Assembly: GCA_015493505.1 (NCBI GenBank)
Contig: WGDA01000003.1
Location: 1 to 37,155, forward strand
Length of the DNA: 37,155 nt
Direction of reading: 5' to 3'
Origin: Pseudomonadota bacterium
GTDB lineage: Bacteria > Desulfobacterota > S145-22
The notes under the pieces were generated by a model that saw nothing but the letters and a program-made list of their open reading frames with translations, made no database searches and was not told the origin of the DNA. How positions within the stretch are numbered: position 1 is the first letter of the stretch; every line of letters begins with the position of its first letter. The position numbers and the translations under genes are program-made. Below, piece by piece: positions 14,888-23,261 of the stretch.

Positions 14888-15670
14888 GTGGCTGAGATGT
14901 TGAGACTGGAAAACGTGGTTAAGAATTTTGGGGGGCTTCAGGCGCTTTCCGGCGTGAGCTTCCGGGTGGAGGCGGGGAGCATTACTGGCCTCATCGGCCC
15001 GAACGGCTCGGGGAAGAGCACCTGTTTCAACGTCATTACCGGTTTTTACGAGAAGGACGGCGGGGATATCTATTTCAGGGATGAGAACCTGGAAGGGCTG
15101 AAACCCTTTGAAATCGCGCAGCGGGGGCTCAGCCGTACCTTTCAGATTAGCCAGGTTCCGGAGAAGATGACCGTGTTTGAAAACCTCCTGCTGGCGCCGA
15201 AAGGACAGACGGGGGAGGTGATTACCAATGTGTTCTTCAAGGCGGCGCGGATCGAGGAGGAGACACGGGAATACCTGGAGAAAGCCAAGGATATTCTGAA
15301 ACTTCTGAAACTTTATGATTTGCGAAATGAATACGCCGGCAACCTGTCCGGTGGCCAGAAAAAGCTCCTCTCTCTCGGAAGGGTGTTGTTGACCGAGCCC
15401 ACCCTCATTCTGCTGGATGAGCCCACGGCCGGGGTTAACCCGACCCTCATCAACGACATCATCCGGGCGGTCAAACGGTTACGGGACGAGGAGGGGAAGA
15501 CGCTGCTCATCGTGGAACACAATATGAAGGTCATCAGCGAGATCTGTGACAAGGTTATCGTTCTCGATTTTGGCCGGAAAATTGCGGAAGGCACGCCCCG
15601 CGAAGTGCAGAACGACGAGAAGGTGCTGGAGGCGTATTTAGCCGGAAGCTCGAAGAAATGGGACGTGTGA
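14888..15670 (+). CDS. livG: ABC transporter ATP-binding protein LivG
   Basis: The 260-residue ATPase has Walker A GPNGSGKST (about residues 37-45), the signature LSGGQKKLLSLGR, and Walker B ILLDEPTAGVNP. The switch His lies in LLIVEHNM. The GLSRTFQ segment after Walker A is characteristic of LivG. It powers import with LivF. The start GTG 14888 has only a weak ribosome site; ATG 14897 is an in-frame alternative. It begins seven bases after livM. Confidence 0.93.
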   Translation: MAEMLRLENVVKNFGGLQALSGVSFRVEAGSITGLIGPNGSGKSTCFNVITGFYEKDGGDIYFRDENLEGLKPFEIAQRGLSRTFQISQVPEKMTVFENLLLAPKGQTGEVITNVFFKAARIEEETREYLEKAKDILKLLKLYDLRNEYAGNLSGGQKKLLSLGRVLLTEPTLILLDEPTAGVNPTLINDIIRAVKRLRDEEGKTLLIVEHNMKVISEICDKVIVLDFGRKIAEGTPREVQNDEKVLEAYLAGSSKKWDV

Positions 15671-15671
15671 A

Positions 15672-16382
15672 ATGAAAATCCTCGAGGCCAAGAACATTGT
15701 CGCCGGGTACAGCAAAACTGAAATTCTGCACGGCGTTTCCATCTATCTTGAAGAGAAGGAAGTCATTACCATTATTGGCCCCAACGGCGCAGGCAAGTCT
15801 ACCCTGATGAAGGCTGTCATGGGATACGTGTCCATTTACAGTGGAACAGTCACCTGGAAAGGGGAGGACGTAACTCATCTGAAACCTTATGAAAAAGTGA
15901 CGCGGGGATTTGGCTATGTCCCGCAGCTTGGAAACGTTTTCCCTTCCCTGACGGTGCTGGAAAATCTGGAGATGGGAGGCTACACGCGCCCCAAACCGGA
16001 GGTAAGGGATAAGATTGACAAGGCCTTCCAGCTTTTCCCCATCTTGAAGGAGAAGATGGGGAAAAAGGCGGGAACCCTTAGTGGAGGACAGCGTCAGATG
16101 CTGGGAATGGCGCGGGCGCTTATGACGGACCCCGAACTGATTATGCTGGATGAGCCGTCCGCCGGGCTTTCTCCCAAGGCCTCGGAAGAGGTGTTCATGA
16201 CCATTGCGGACATTCACAAGCGGCTGGAACGCTCCATCATGATTATCGAGCAGGATGCCTATCAGTCCCTGAACATCTCGGACAGGGGTTACGTGCTGGT
16301 CATGGGGCAGAACGAATTTGAGGACAAAGCAGAGAAAATCCTGACGAACCAGAAAATCAAAGAGGCATACCTGGGAGGATAA
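15672..16382 (+). CDS. livF: ABC transporter ATP-binding protein LivF
   Basis: The 236-residue ATPase has Walker A GPNGAGKST, GYVPQLGNVFPSLTVLENL (typical of LivF), signature LSGGQRQMLGMARAL and Walker B LIMLDEPSAGLSP. The D-loop and switch lie in IMIIEQDAY, where the usual H-loop His is replaced by Gln, as is common in LivF. It starts one base after the livG stop, so the two are coupled. Confidence 0.93.
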   Translation: MKILEAKNIVAGYSKTEILHGVSIYLEEKEVITIIGPNGAGKSTLMKAVMGYVSIYSGTVTWKGEDVTHLKPYEKVTRGFGYVPQLGNVFPSLTVLENLEMGGYTRPKPEVRDKIDKAFQLFPILKEKMGKKAGTLSGGQRQMLGMARALMTDPELIMLDEPSAGLSPKASEEVFMTIADIHKRLERSIMIIEQDAYQSLNISDRGYVLVMGQNEFEDKAEKILTNQKIKEAYLGG

Positions 16383-16426
16383 AAAGGAAAGGGGGTGAGG
16401 TGTAACAGTCGTTTAAAAACGTGGCA

Positions 16427-16454
16427 CCCTCTCATCTCTTGACAGCGGAGAGGG
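16427..16454 (+). other. Hairpin between livF and the binding-protein gene
   Basis: CCCTCTC (16427-16433) and GAGAGGG (16448-16454) can pair around a 14-base loop, 32 bases before the binding-protein start. There is no T run. Such intercistronic hairpins can protect the downstream message and raise binding-protein output; this is inferred only. Confidence 0.3.
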
Positions 16455-16486
16455 CCGGAAAAATTAATCCATAAAGGAGGGACAGG

Positions 16487-17623
16487 ATGAAAAAGGTTTT
16501 TTTACTAATGGGTGCGATCTGCATGGGACTGTTACTGACCGCCGCCATTCCGACGGTGTCACAGGCGGCAAGCCCTGTCGTGATTGGTTCGATCGATCCC
16601 CTGACGGGCAGCAACGCCATTCAGGGGGCGGACATGCAGCGGGGTGAAAAACTGGCCATGGAACAGATCAACGCGGCTGGCGGCATTTGTGGCCGGCCTC
16701 TTAAAATCATTTGGGAGGATACGGAATCCAGCGCCAAGGGTGGCATGGCCGCGGTCCATAAGCTGGTTGAGATTAACAAGGTGCATGTGATTCTGGGCGC
16801 GTATTCCAGCGGGATCAGCCTGCCCACAGGCCAGTGGACGAACTCCAAGAAGATTATTCAGATCTCCGAGGCCTCCACGTCGCCCAAGCTGCGGAACATC
16901 GGCCCGTACTTCTTCAACGTCATGGGTCTGGACGAGGTTATGGGGACCAAACTGGCGGAATTCGCCATGGAGAGTGGCGCCAAGACTTTTGCCTCCATCA
17001 CCGTGAACAACCCCTTTGGCATCGGGATCGAGATCTGGACGAAAAAGACCATCGAGAAGGCCGGAAGGAAGTGGCTGGTTGGCGTTCGCTATGATGAGAA
17101 GAAGCTGGATTATCGCGCGGAACTTCAGCGGCTTTTCGCCAAGAAGCCCGATGCGGTTTTCTTCACCGCGTATGGGACGGAGAGCAAGCTGATCCTCAAG
17201 CAGGCGTATGAGATGGGACTGAAGCCCCCCAAGGGATGGTACGCGGATTACATGACCATGTGGAGCAATGAGGTGATTCCGAAAACAGCGGAAGGCATAA
17301 AGGGACTCGTGATGGGGTCAAACTCGGGAGCCCGGTACGAGGCGTACCATAAAGCCTATTTGAAGCGGTTCGGGAAGGACGCGAAGCAGACAGCCTTTGG
17401 TGCCTACGCCTATGACGCCACCTGGATCGCCGCGTTGGCCATCAATATGGCGGGAACGGCCACCAACACGGACAAGATTGCCAAGGCCCTCTATACCGTC
17501 AGCCGCATCTATAAAGGCGTGACCGGCGACAAGAGCTTTGATAAAGACGGGATGCAGGTCACGGATTACTACCGCCGGATGATCTATCACAACGGAAAAC
17601 TGGTACCTTACAAAAAGAAATAA
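16487..17623 (+). CDS. ABC transporter substrate-binding protein, LivK/Peripla_BP_6 type
   Basis: The 378-residue product has a Sec signal peptide (KK, then a hydrophobic run to SQA before ASPVVIGSIDPLTG, about residue 27). No lipobox Cys is seen, so it should be a free periplasmic protein. The mature start IGSIDPLTGSNAIQGADMQRG and the following AMEQINAAGGICGRPL are hallmarks of type-I periplasmic binding proteins of the HAAT family. AAAGGAGG precedes ATG 16487. It completes the block C importer and defines its specificity. The ligand is unknown, but the shared operator suggests the same compound class that the flavoproteins oxidise. Confidence 0.92.
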   Translation: MKKVFLLMGAICMGLLLTAAIPTVSQAASPVVIGSIDPLTGSNAIQGADMQRGEKLAMEQINAAGGICGRPLKIIWEDTESSAKGGMAAVHKLVEINKVHVILGAYSSGISLPTGQWTNSKKIIQISEASTSPKLRNIGPYFFNVMGLDEVMGTKLAEFAMESGAKTFASITVNNPFGIGIEIWTKKTIEKAGRKWLVGVRYDEKKLDYRAELQRLFAKKPDAVFFTAYGTESKLILKQAYEMGLKPPKGWYADYMTMWSNEVIPKTAEGIKGLVMGSNSGARYEAYHKAYLKRFGKDAKQTAFGAYAYDATWIAALAINMAGTATNTDKIAKALYTVSRIYKGVTGDKSFDKDGMQVTDYYRRMIYHNGKLVPYKKK

Positions 17624-17651
17624 AAAGGTTCTTACAAAATCGGGCCTTAAA

Positions 17652-17687
17652 ACTGAGGCCGGCGCGTTGCGCCGGCCTCAGTGTTTT
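17652..17687 (+). terminator. Intrinsic terminator after block C
   Basis: ACTGAGGCCGGCGC (17652-17665) pairs perfectly with GCGCCGGCCTCAGT (17669-17682) over a 3-base loop, followed by a TGTTTT tract. It lies between the convergent binding-protein gene and the aldehyde oxidoreductase gene and may act both ways. Confidence 0.88.
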
Positions 17688-17708
17688 CGGTCAATTCACT
17701 TTGGAAAC

Positions 17709-19841
17709 TCAGGCGTTTTTCAAAACCTCCAGAACCTCCGGGAAATCGATACCGAGGCGTTTTACCGTTTCCACGGTGGGGATTCCATCCTTCGTCCAGC
17801 CACGGCGGCTGTACACGGCGTCCTTGAGCCTTTCGTACCTCTCCTCGCGGAATTTTCTGAGGAGCTTCAGCTTTTCTTCCGTGGACATGCCGTCGATATC
17901 CACGTGGTGCTCATCCCGCAACTGGCTGTCGTAACGTTCCCGCCGAGATTCGTATTCCTCCACCGTGACGGGTCCCACCGCGCGATAGGGGATGTCGTCA
18001 TGTTCCCGACGTCCGAACCCCATCCGGAGGTTGAAGATTCTCTGGAAGTTGTAAACCCCTTCGCTCATGCGGATCAAGTCGTCTCCCGTAACCTTCCGTC
18101 CCGTGACAGCGCTGAAAAACTGGGCGTACCAGTTCACATGTTTCATTACCTTTGCCGGTTCTTCCGTTTGATCGTTGTCCTCCGGGACGATATCATTCCA
18201 CGGGAGTTTGCACAGCCCGCACAGCCCGAACCAGGTGCGGAACATGGGGAACCAGTGTAGCGCCTCCGCCTTCTGCTCAAAGGTCGGCATCAGGTTTTCC
18301 ACCATGTCGAGGAAGATGAGCCATGCCTCGTCGTGCTGGGGGCCCTTGAGTGCCAGGCCATACCCTCCCTGCTGCGCCAGGGATTCCTTCGTCACGTACT
18401 CGGAGAACTCGAGGCCCTTGGCCTCCATGCCGATATCCTTCATGACAGCCGTGTCAGCCCCGAAGTCCCTGCTAAAGGTTTCCTTCATTCGCCGGATCCC
18501 CTGCCCGACAATTTTCCCGAATCCCCGTCCCTCGGCCATTTGATGGACAAGCTCCAGGGCGCTGGCGCGGTTGCCGAAGGAGAGGTCCAGCCCTCCCGTG
18601 TGGGAGGCATTGATGAGGCCCCGTTCGAAGCATTCCATGACGAAGGCGATTCCTGTTCCCACCGAGATGGTGTCCAGCCCATAGGTGTCGCAGTAGAAAT
18701 TCATCTCCAGCACGGTGTGGGGATCGAAGATACCGAGATTCGAGCCGCACCCTGCCAGAGTTTCGTACTCCGGGCCATCCACGAAGACCTTTTTCCCCTT
18801 GTAAGGGCCGGTCAGAGGGATGAATTCCCGCACGCAGTGGGCGCAGGATACCGTACACCCCACCCAGCAGCCGTCAAAGCCCGGGTCGAACAGCCGCTTG
18901 AAGACTTCGTGCCCGATGTTCAGGGCCTCGGGGTGGCTGCCATACTGGTAGTTCTTGGTCGGAAGCAGGTCGAATTCGTTCATGATGTCCACCAGGTGCG
19001 CCGTGCCGACGATGGCCATCTCGTTCTGCTTGGAATCAAGGGCCACGATCTCCTTCGAGTGTTCCCGGGCGACCTCTTTCAGGAGAGACGGATCCGCGGG
19101 CTTGTTCAATTCCATCGTAACTGTGTCCCAGCGCGCCACGATGGCCTTCAGCCCCTTATGGGCAAACACGGTCCCCACGCCACCCCGCGCCGCCTGTTTG
19201 TATCGCGCCTTTTTGCGTTTCGGGTCGTACCAGGAGAAATTGAGAATTCCAATTCGGGTATTTTTGGCGCCCGGACCCGAGGAAACCACCGAAATACTCT
19301 TCGGGTTGCCCTGGCCAAAATAGGCCGTCAGGGTCTCCGTTATCTCCTCGGAATAGTCCGACAATCCCTTCATCTCGAGGAGTTCGATTTTCTCTTCCAC
19401 GCCGTCGATTAAAAGAACCATATCCCCGCCGGCCGCCTTCCCCTGAACCTCCAGGCCGTCAAAGCCGCAGAATTTCAGATAAGGCCCGAAGTATCCTCCC
19501 ACATTGGAATCCATCACGCTTCCCGTGGTGGGTGAGATGGTGGTGACGATGCTCTTGCCCGCCCCAGGATAGCCCGGGGTTCCACCCAGGGGGCCGGCGG
19601 AGATACAGATTTCGTTTTCCGGGTCGTCCCATTTGGTGTTTCCGTTGACCGCCTGCCACAGGAGCCACAGGTCAAACCCTTTTCCCCCCACGAAGACCTC
19701 TTTCATTTTATCCGTGACCGGTTTGATGGTGATCTCGGGCCGGGAGAGTTCCACGTGCAGGGTCTGGTTGGCGTAGCCCTTTTCAACAACGGGGCGCTGA
19801 TAGGGCGTGCTCATGATGGTTTTTGTTTCGAGTTGTGTCAT
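17709..19841 (-). CDS. Aldehyde:ferredoxin oxidoreductase family protein (tungsten/molybdopterin)
   Basis: The 710-residue protein belongs to the AOR family: N-terminal VFVGGKGFDLWLLW and SAGPLGGTPGYPGAGKS (cofactor-binding domain), ARGGVGTVFAHKGLKAI, then a Cys-rich segment CWVGCTVSCAHC (about residues 324-335) and a late LCGLC (about 540-544). These would hold a [4Fe-4S] cluster near a tungstopterin. Family enzymes oxidise aldehydes to acids with ferredoxin; BamB of benzoyl-CoA reductase is a relative with another role. The Cys spacing (x3, x3, x2) is not the usual C-x2-C-x3-C. GGAGGA precedes ATG 19841. It is a single-gene unit with its own promoter, and could deal with aldehydes from 2-oxoacid metabolism next door. 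Confidence 0.9.
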   Translation of the reverse strand: MTQLETKTIMSTPYQRPVVEKGYANQTLHVELSRPEITIKPVTDKMKEVFVGGKGFDLWLLWQAVNGNTKWDDPENEICISAGPLGGTPGYPGAGKSIVTTISPTTGSVMDSNVGGYFGPYLKFCGFDGLEVQGKAAGGDMVLLIDGVEEKIELLEMKGLSDYSEEITETLTAYFGQGNPKSISVVSSGPGAKNTRIGILNFSWYDPKRKKARYKQAARGGVGTVFAHKGLKAIVARWDTVTMELNKPADPSLLKEVAREHSKEIVALDSKQNEMAIVGTAHLVDIMNEFDLLPTKNYQYGSHPEALNIGHEVFKRLFDPGFDGCWVGCTVSCAHCVREFIPLTGPYKGKKVFVDGPEYETLAGCGSNLGIFDPHTVLEMNFYCDTYGLDTISVGTGIAFVMECFERGLINASHTGGLDLSFGNRASALELVHQMAEGRGFGKIVGQGIRRMKETFSRDFGADTAVMKDIGMEAKGLEFSEYVTKESLAQQGGYGLALKGPQHDEAWLIFLDMVENLMPTFEQKAEALHWFPMFRTWFGLCGLCKLPWNDIVPEDNDQTEEPAKVMKHVNWYAQFFSAVTGRKVTGDDLIRMSEGVYNFQRIFNLRMGFGRREHDDIPYRAVGPVTVEEYESRRERYDSQLRDEHHVDIDGMSTEEKLKLLRKFREERYERLKDAVYSRRGWTKDGIPTVETVKRLGIDFPEVLEVLKNA

Positions 19842-19889
19842 CTTTTCTCCTCCGGAATAGTGGTATTATGGTTCCAAAGTACTTGATTT

Positions 19890-19917
19890 ATCTTAGCATT
19901 TTTATAAAAATTGTCAA
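19890..19917 (-). promoter_or_regulatory. Promoter of the aldehyde oxidoreductase gene
   Basis: On the minus strand TTGACA (19917-19912) and TAAGAT (19895-19890) are separated by 16 bp, about 50 bases upstream of the start. No full TGGTnnnACCA palindrome is present, so this gene is probably outside the proposed GntR regulon. Confidence 0.6.
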
Positions 19918-19961
19918 CAGGAAATATATGTCAGGGTGTGGCTTTGGCCGGTATTGTGGAC

Positions 19962-19994
19962 AAAAAAAGCGGGGCTCACACGAGCCCCGCTTTT
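19962..19994 (-). terminator. Intrinsic terminator of the mtrA-mtrB unit
   Basis: GCGGGGCTC (19969-19977) pairs with GAGCCCCGC (19982-19990) over a 4-base loop. On the minus strand it is followed by seven T (19968-19962). It lies 22 bases after the barrel gene's stop and can also act on the plus strand (TTTT at 19991-19994). Confidence 0.9.
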
Positions 19995-20015
19995 GGGTGG
20001 TTAAAAGGTTAACGC

Positions 20016-22196
20016 CTAAAAGGTGTAGTTCAGTCCTACGTTGAAGACCCACAGTTCGCCGTCCGCGTCATAGAGATACGGTTCGTCGTCCGTGTACTTC
20101 CGGTAGGTGACCACACCCGCCAGTTCCAGGGCCTTGTAGAGCTGCACATTGCAACCGAGGGAACAGTCGAACCGGCTCTGGTCCAGATCGGAGTAGTCGT
20201 CAAATCCAGAGTAATCCAACGTATAAGCGACACTCCACACTGGGGAGGGATCGTTCCACGTGGTAAAACCGGCAGGGGGTCCAGAGAAATGGACCGCATT
20301 GAAATCTGCCTTCGACTTGGTGTACGAGGCGTCGAGATTCAGGCTCACACGCTTTGTCGGGGTGAACAGAGCGGAGGCATACAGGACATGGTTTCTGATT
20401 TTGTAATCTTCATCGCTGCTCATGGAGCCAACCTGGCTCACCATACCCTGGCCCCCTCACCCGGAAAAGAGGTCAGTACAGAAATAGGTTTCATACTTCT
20501 CGTACTGATAATTGTACCCCAGCGAGAAACTCAGCTTCTGCATCGGCATGAACCAGAAGTTGATCCCCGCCATATAGGTGTGAGATTTCCAGTCTGAGTG
20601 GTCGTTTTTCTGGTACTGGTACTGGAAGATCCCGTTGAGAGACGTGTTCGTCTTTGGCATGTAGGTGGCCGTCATCTTGATGTCGTGAGACCATTCCGGC
20701 ATGTTGGAGCGGTCCCTCATGCGGTTTGCCTCGGTGAACACGTTTGAATAGGCCGTTGTGGCAATGCCAAGATCTTCCACGCGCTGACACGACCCCGCCA
20801 CATTGGTAAAGGGGTTGTCGATGTTCTTGTAGGTATATCCAACCCGGTATTTGAACTTCGTGTTGGGATGCCCGTTGACCGCCAGCTTAAAGGTATGGGT
20901 TTTCGTATCCTTGTCGGAGTGGGTGACATAGTAGTTGTCCCGATCCGTGTCGTCGAACTGGTACCCCGCGCGAATGGTGGTGCACCGGTTCAGACGGTAG
21001 GACGCGTCCAGGTTTCCCGTGAATTCATCCCGGTCGATGGCGGATTTCCGTGTAAAGCTGTAATCGGTCGCATTGCTGTAGGCGGGATCGTGCGGGTTGA
21101 AGTGATTGGTCACCGTGATGTGGGCGTCGTCACTGCTGATATCAAGGTAACGCCCCCGCGCCGATACCGTCAGGCGATGATCCATGAAGTCCTTCGTCAG
21201 TCGCAGGTTATAGGCCTGCTGATCCACGTCCAGATCATTGTAATCGTCCTCCATCGTGGAATAGACGAAAGAGCCATAGGCTGATGTCTGGGCGGGAAGG
21301 TCCGCGTGCATCTTGACCAGATGGGTCTTCTTGGAGGAATCGGGAATCAGGTTCCGGATCCCGTCAGCATTAACGATACTCAAACGTCCCGCGAAAACAG
21401 GCGTGTGCCCACCGGCTTTGACATCGTCGTAATGAATCATCTTTGTCGAGGCGTTGTTGTTGAACTCCCGGTCCGTGTAGGTGTAATCGATGGTGACAAC
21501 CCCCACGTTGACCGTGGCGCCCACGGAAAGGTCATCGGTGGACTGGTCGATGTGGTTGCCGTAGCCCACAACGTGGCATGGCGTGCACTTGCCGACCATC
21601 ACGGTTCCCTGTTTCCAGCCGTGCCGCTCTTCGTTCCGCCAGCCGGCGTGAAAGGTCAGGGCGGGGAAGGACGGCACCGTCACCTTGACGTGCATATTGG
21701 TCAATTGTCGGTAGATCTGGTAATTTCTACCAGGCTCCTGGTCTGTGAAACCCCAGGCCTGGACCCCCTCAAAATGACCTGTTGATGAATAGATGGGGTT
21801 GACAACCTTGTGTCCCGGTATCGAATCGTAAAACAGGGGATCGTGCCGGGTCCGGTGGATGAACTTGCTATAGTTCATCTTGAACCGGAAGACCCGGTTC
21901 AAATCCAGGTCCATCTTTCCCGCGTTGTCATCCTGAGTGGTGTAACGTCCGTTGACGCTGATAAAGTTTTTGCCGAATGATCCCACGTAATCAAACAAGC
22001 CCGTGGGGCTGCCGCCCGTGTCTTCATATTCGGCGACCTTGTTTTTGCTGTCATTTGTGCTGGTGCTGTAAAACCCAGCGCCCACTTTCAACCGGTAGGC
22101 CTTCTCCGCCTTTTGATCGCCGGCGAAGGCAGACCCCAGGGAAAGGGCGCAGATAAATACAGCGGCAACCAGCAGGATCAGGGTTGATCGTCTCAT
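20016..22196 (-). CDS. MtrB/PioB-type outer-membrane beta-barrel protein with in-frame UGA (possible selenoprotein or interrupted gene)
   Basis: From ATG 22196 (GGAGGA upstream) the product has a signal peptide ending near GSAFAGD (residue 26). A long alternating beta-strand protein follows, matching the decaheme-associated MtrB/PioB barrel family that houses an MtrA-type cytochrome in the outer membrane. A lone heme motif CTPCH lies at 204-208. Codon 580 (20459-20457) is TGA. The same frame then continues for 146 codons with barrel strands and ends in VFNVGLNYTF, a terminal-Phe strand as expected for outer-membrane insertion. The total of 726 codons fits the family; stopping at 579 would lose the last strands. 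A hairpin resembling a bacterial SECIS follows the TGA, and Cys573 precedes it. Alternatives are a nonsense mutation, a sequencing error, or restart at ATG 20444. Confidence 0.8.
20422..20459 (-). promoter_or_regulatory. UGA codon with candidate SECIS hairpin
   Basis: After the UGA (20459-20457), 22 bases lead to loop AGGUU (20434-20430). The loop is closed by GAGCC (20439-20435) pairing with GGCUC (20429-20425). Below a 2-base GU bulge, AUG (20444-20442) pairs with CAU (20424-20422). A G in the first two loop bases, a GGU in the loop, a bulged U on the 5' side and a loop 16-37 bases from the UGA agree with the general bacterial SECIS model and with the AGGUCU loop of E. coli fdhF. The upper stem is longer than in fdhF. 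Function is inferred only. Confidence 0.45.
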
Positions 22197-22271
22197 GAGT
22201 CTCCTCCTTCTCACTGGTGATTGGTGTGTTTTTTGATCCGTGTGTGACACGATTTTCCTCCGCTTTTGTAT

Positions 22272-23261
22272 TTACCGCGTTAAACCTTTCCCTTGTCCCG
22301 GCACGGAAAGTGACGGCAGGTCAGACCCGTGGATCTGGCTGTGGCACTGCGTGCATCGGGTGCCCATCGCCATCTGAGACCCGTGCGGGTTCGGGATCAT
22401 CCTGTTCTGGCCATTGACCGGTGAGTAGAACACCGTGTGGAAATGCAGATGGTGGCACTGCAGGCACAGGAACGGCTCGTTCTGCTTCAGCAGGTTGTCC
22501 GCCACGGTTCCATGGGGATCGTGACAGATGGTGCAGTCTTCCTCTACCGGCGGGTGCTGGTAGGTGTACGGCCCCTGCTTGTCCGCGTGGCATTTCAGGC
22601 AAAGGTCGCGCGTCCGCTCTTCTGTCTTCAGGTTGTTGACACTGGTGCCGTGCATGTTATGGCAGTCCGTGCATTTCATCTTGCCTTCCCGGATCGGGTG
22701 GTGAGAGGGATAATTCACCTTCGCCCGGATATCCTGATGGCACTGATAACAGAGCTGCGGTTCCGGCATTTTCAGGGTTCCCTTGGCGGGATCCTGATGA
22801 ATCTTGTGACAATCAATACAGGTCACATCGTTGAGGGCGTGTTCGTTGCCGCGCCAGTCCATCCCGGCATCCTTGGCGTGGCACCGCAGGCAGATGGCCG
22901 AAGCCTCTCCCGGCGTGATGCCACCCGGTTTCCCCACATTGGTGAAACGGATGATCTTTGTGGTATCTCCGTCATTTTCAATGTGGACGCTTCCGGGTCC
23001 ATGGCAGGACTCACAGCCTTTATGCCCTTTGACCTCGAAATCGGCCAACCTGCCGTGAATCGTTCCCTTGAACTGGTTCACGAGGTCTTCATGGCAGTCG
23101 GCACAGGCCTCAGTCCCCTCATACGTTGCTCCCTTGATTGCCACAGGCATCTTAATCATCGCCTTGCTCTTCCCTTTCATGGAAGCGCAAGTCCCCATGA
23201 CCATCGCCACCGATATGATCAGGGCGAGTATCATGAGGGTCTGAATGGTCCTTCGTTTCAT
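22272..23261 (-). CDS. Decaheme c-type cytochrome, DmsE/MtrA family
   Basis: The 329-residue product has an N-terminal hydrophobic export segment (about residues 6-24) and ten CXXCH motifs, starting at about residues 53, 83, 124, 148, 171, 197, 221, 243, 266 and 303. The GTEACADCHEDLVNQFKGTIHG start and GCESCHGPGSVH are typical of DmsE/MtrA/PioA periplasmic decahemes. Such proteins form a wire inside an MtrB-type barrel and carry electrons across the outer membrane. GGAGG precedes the ATG. The barrel gene follows after 75 bases in the same direction. No extracellular MtrC/OmcA-type cytochrome is seen in the window, so the terminal partner lies elsewhere or is not needed. A Cys at residue 25 (GTCAS) is a poor lipobox match. 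Confidence 0.93.
   Translation of the reverse strand: MKRRTIQTLMILALIISVAMVMGTCASMKGKSKAMIKMPVAIKGATYEGTEACADCHEDLVNQFKGTIHGRLADFEVKGHKGCESCHGPGSVHIENDGDTTKIIRFTNVGKPGGITPGEASAICLRCHAKDAGMDWRGNEHALNDVTCIDCHKIHQDPAKGTLKMPEPQLCYQCHQDIRAKVNYPSHHPIREGKMKCTDCHNMHGTSVNNLKTEERTRDLCLKCHADKQGPYTYQHPPVEEDCTICHDPHGTVADNLLKQNEPFLCLQCHHLHFHTVFYSPVNGQNRMIPNPHGSQMAMGTRCTQCHSQIHGSDLPSLSVPGQGKGLTR

Noticed and set aside
16395-16442. 15-codon GTG frame between livF and the binding-protein gene
   Set aside because: Weak ribosome site and overlap with the hairpin; probably chance.
16439-16468. Internal promoter for the binding-protein gene (TTGACA, 18 bp, ATTAAT)
   Set aside because: The start of transcription would fall on the ribosome site and the -10 is poor.
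17667-19412. Long plus-strand frames opposite the aldehyde oxidoreductase
   Set aside because: No recognisable features; the minus-strand gene is clear.
19860-19880. GntR operator before the aldehyde oxidoreductase
   Set aside because: TGGT half-sites occur, but no TGGTnnnACCA palindrome.
20016-20444. Separate 142-residue gene after the barrel
   Set aside because: It is in the same frame as the upstream barrel with only UGA and four codons between, and looks like the missing barrel C-terminus; kept as one gene with a UGA, with restart noted as an alternative.
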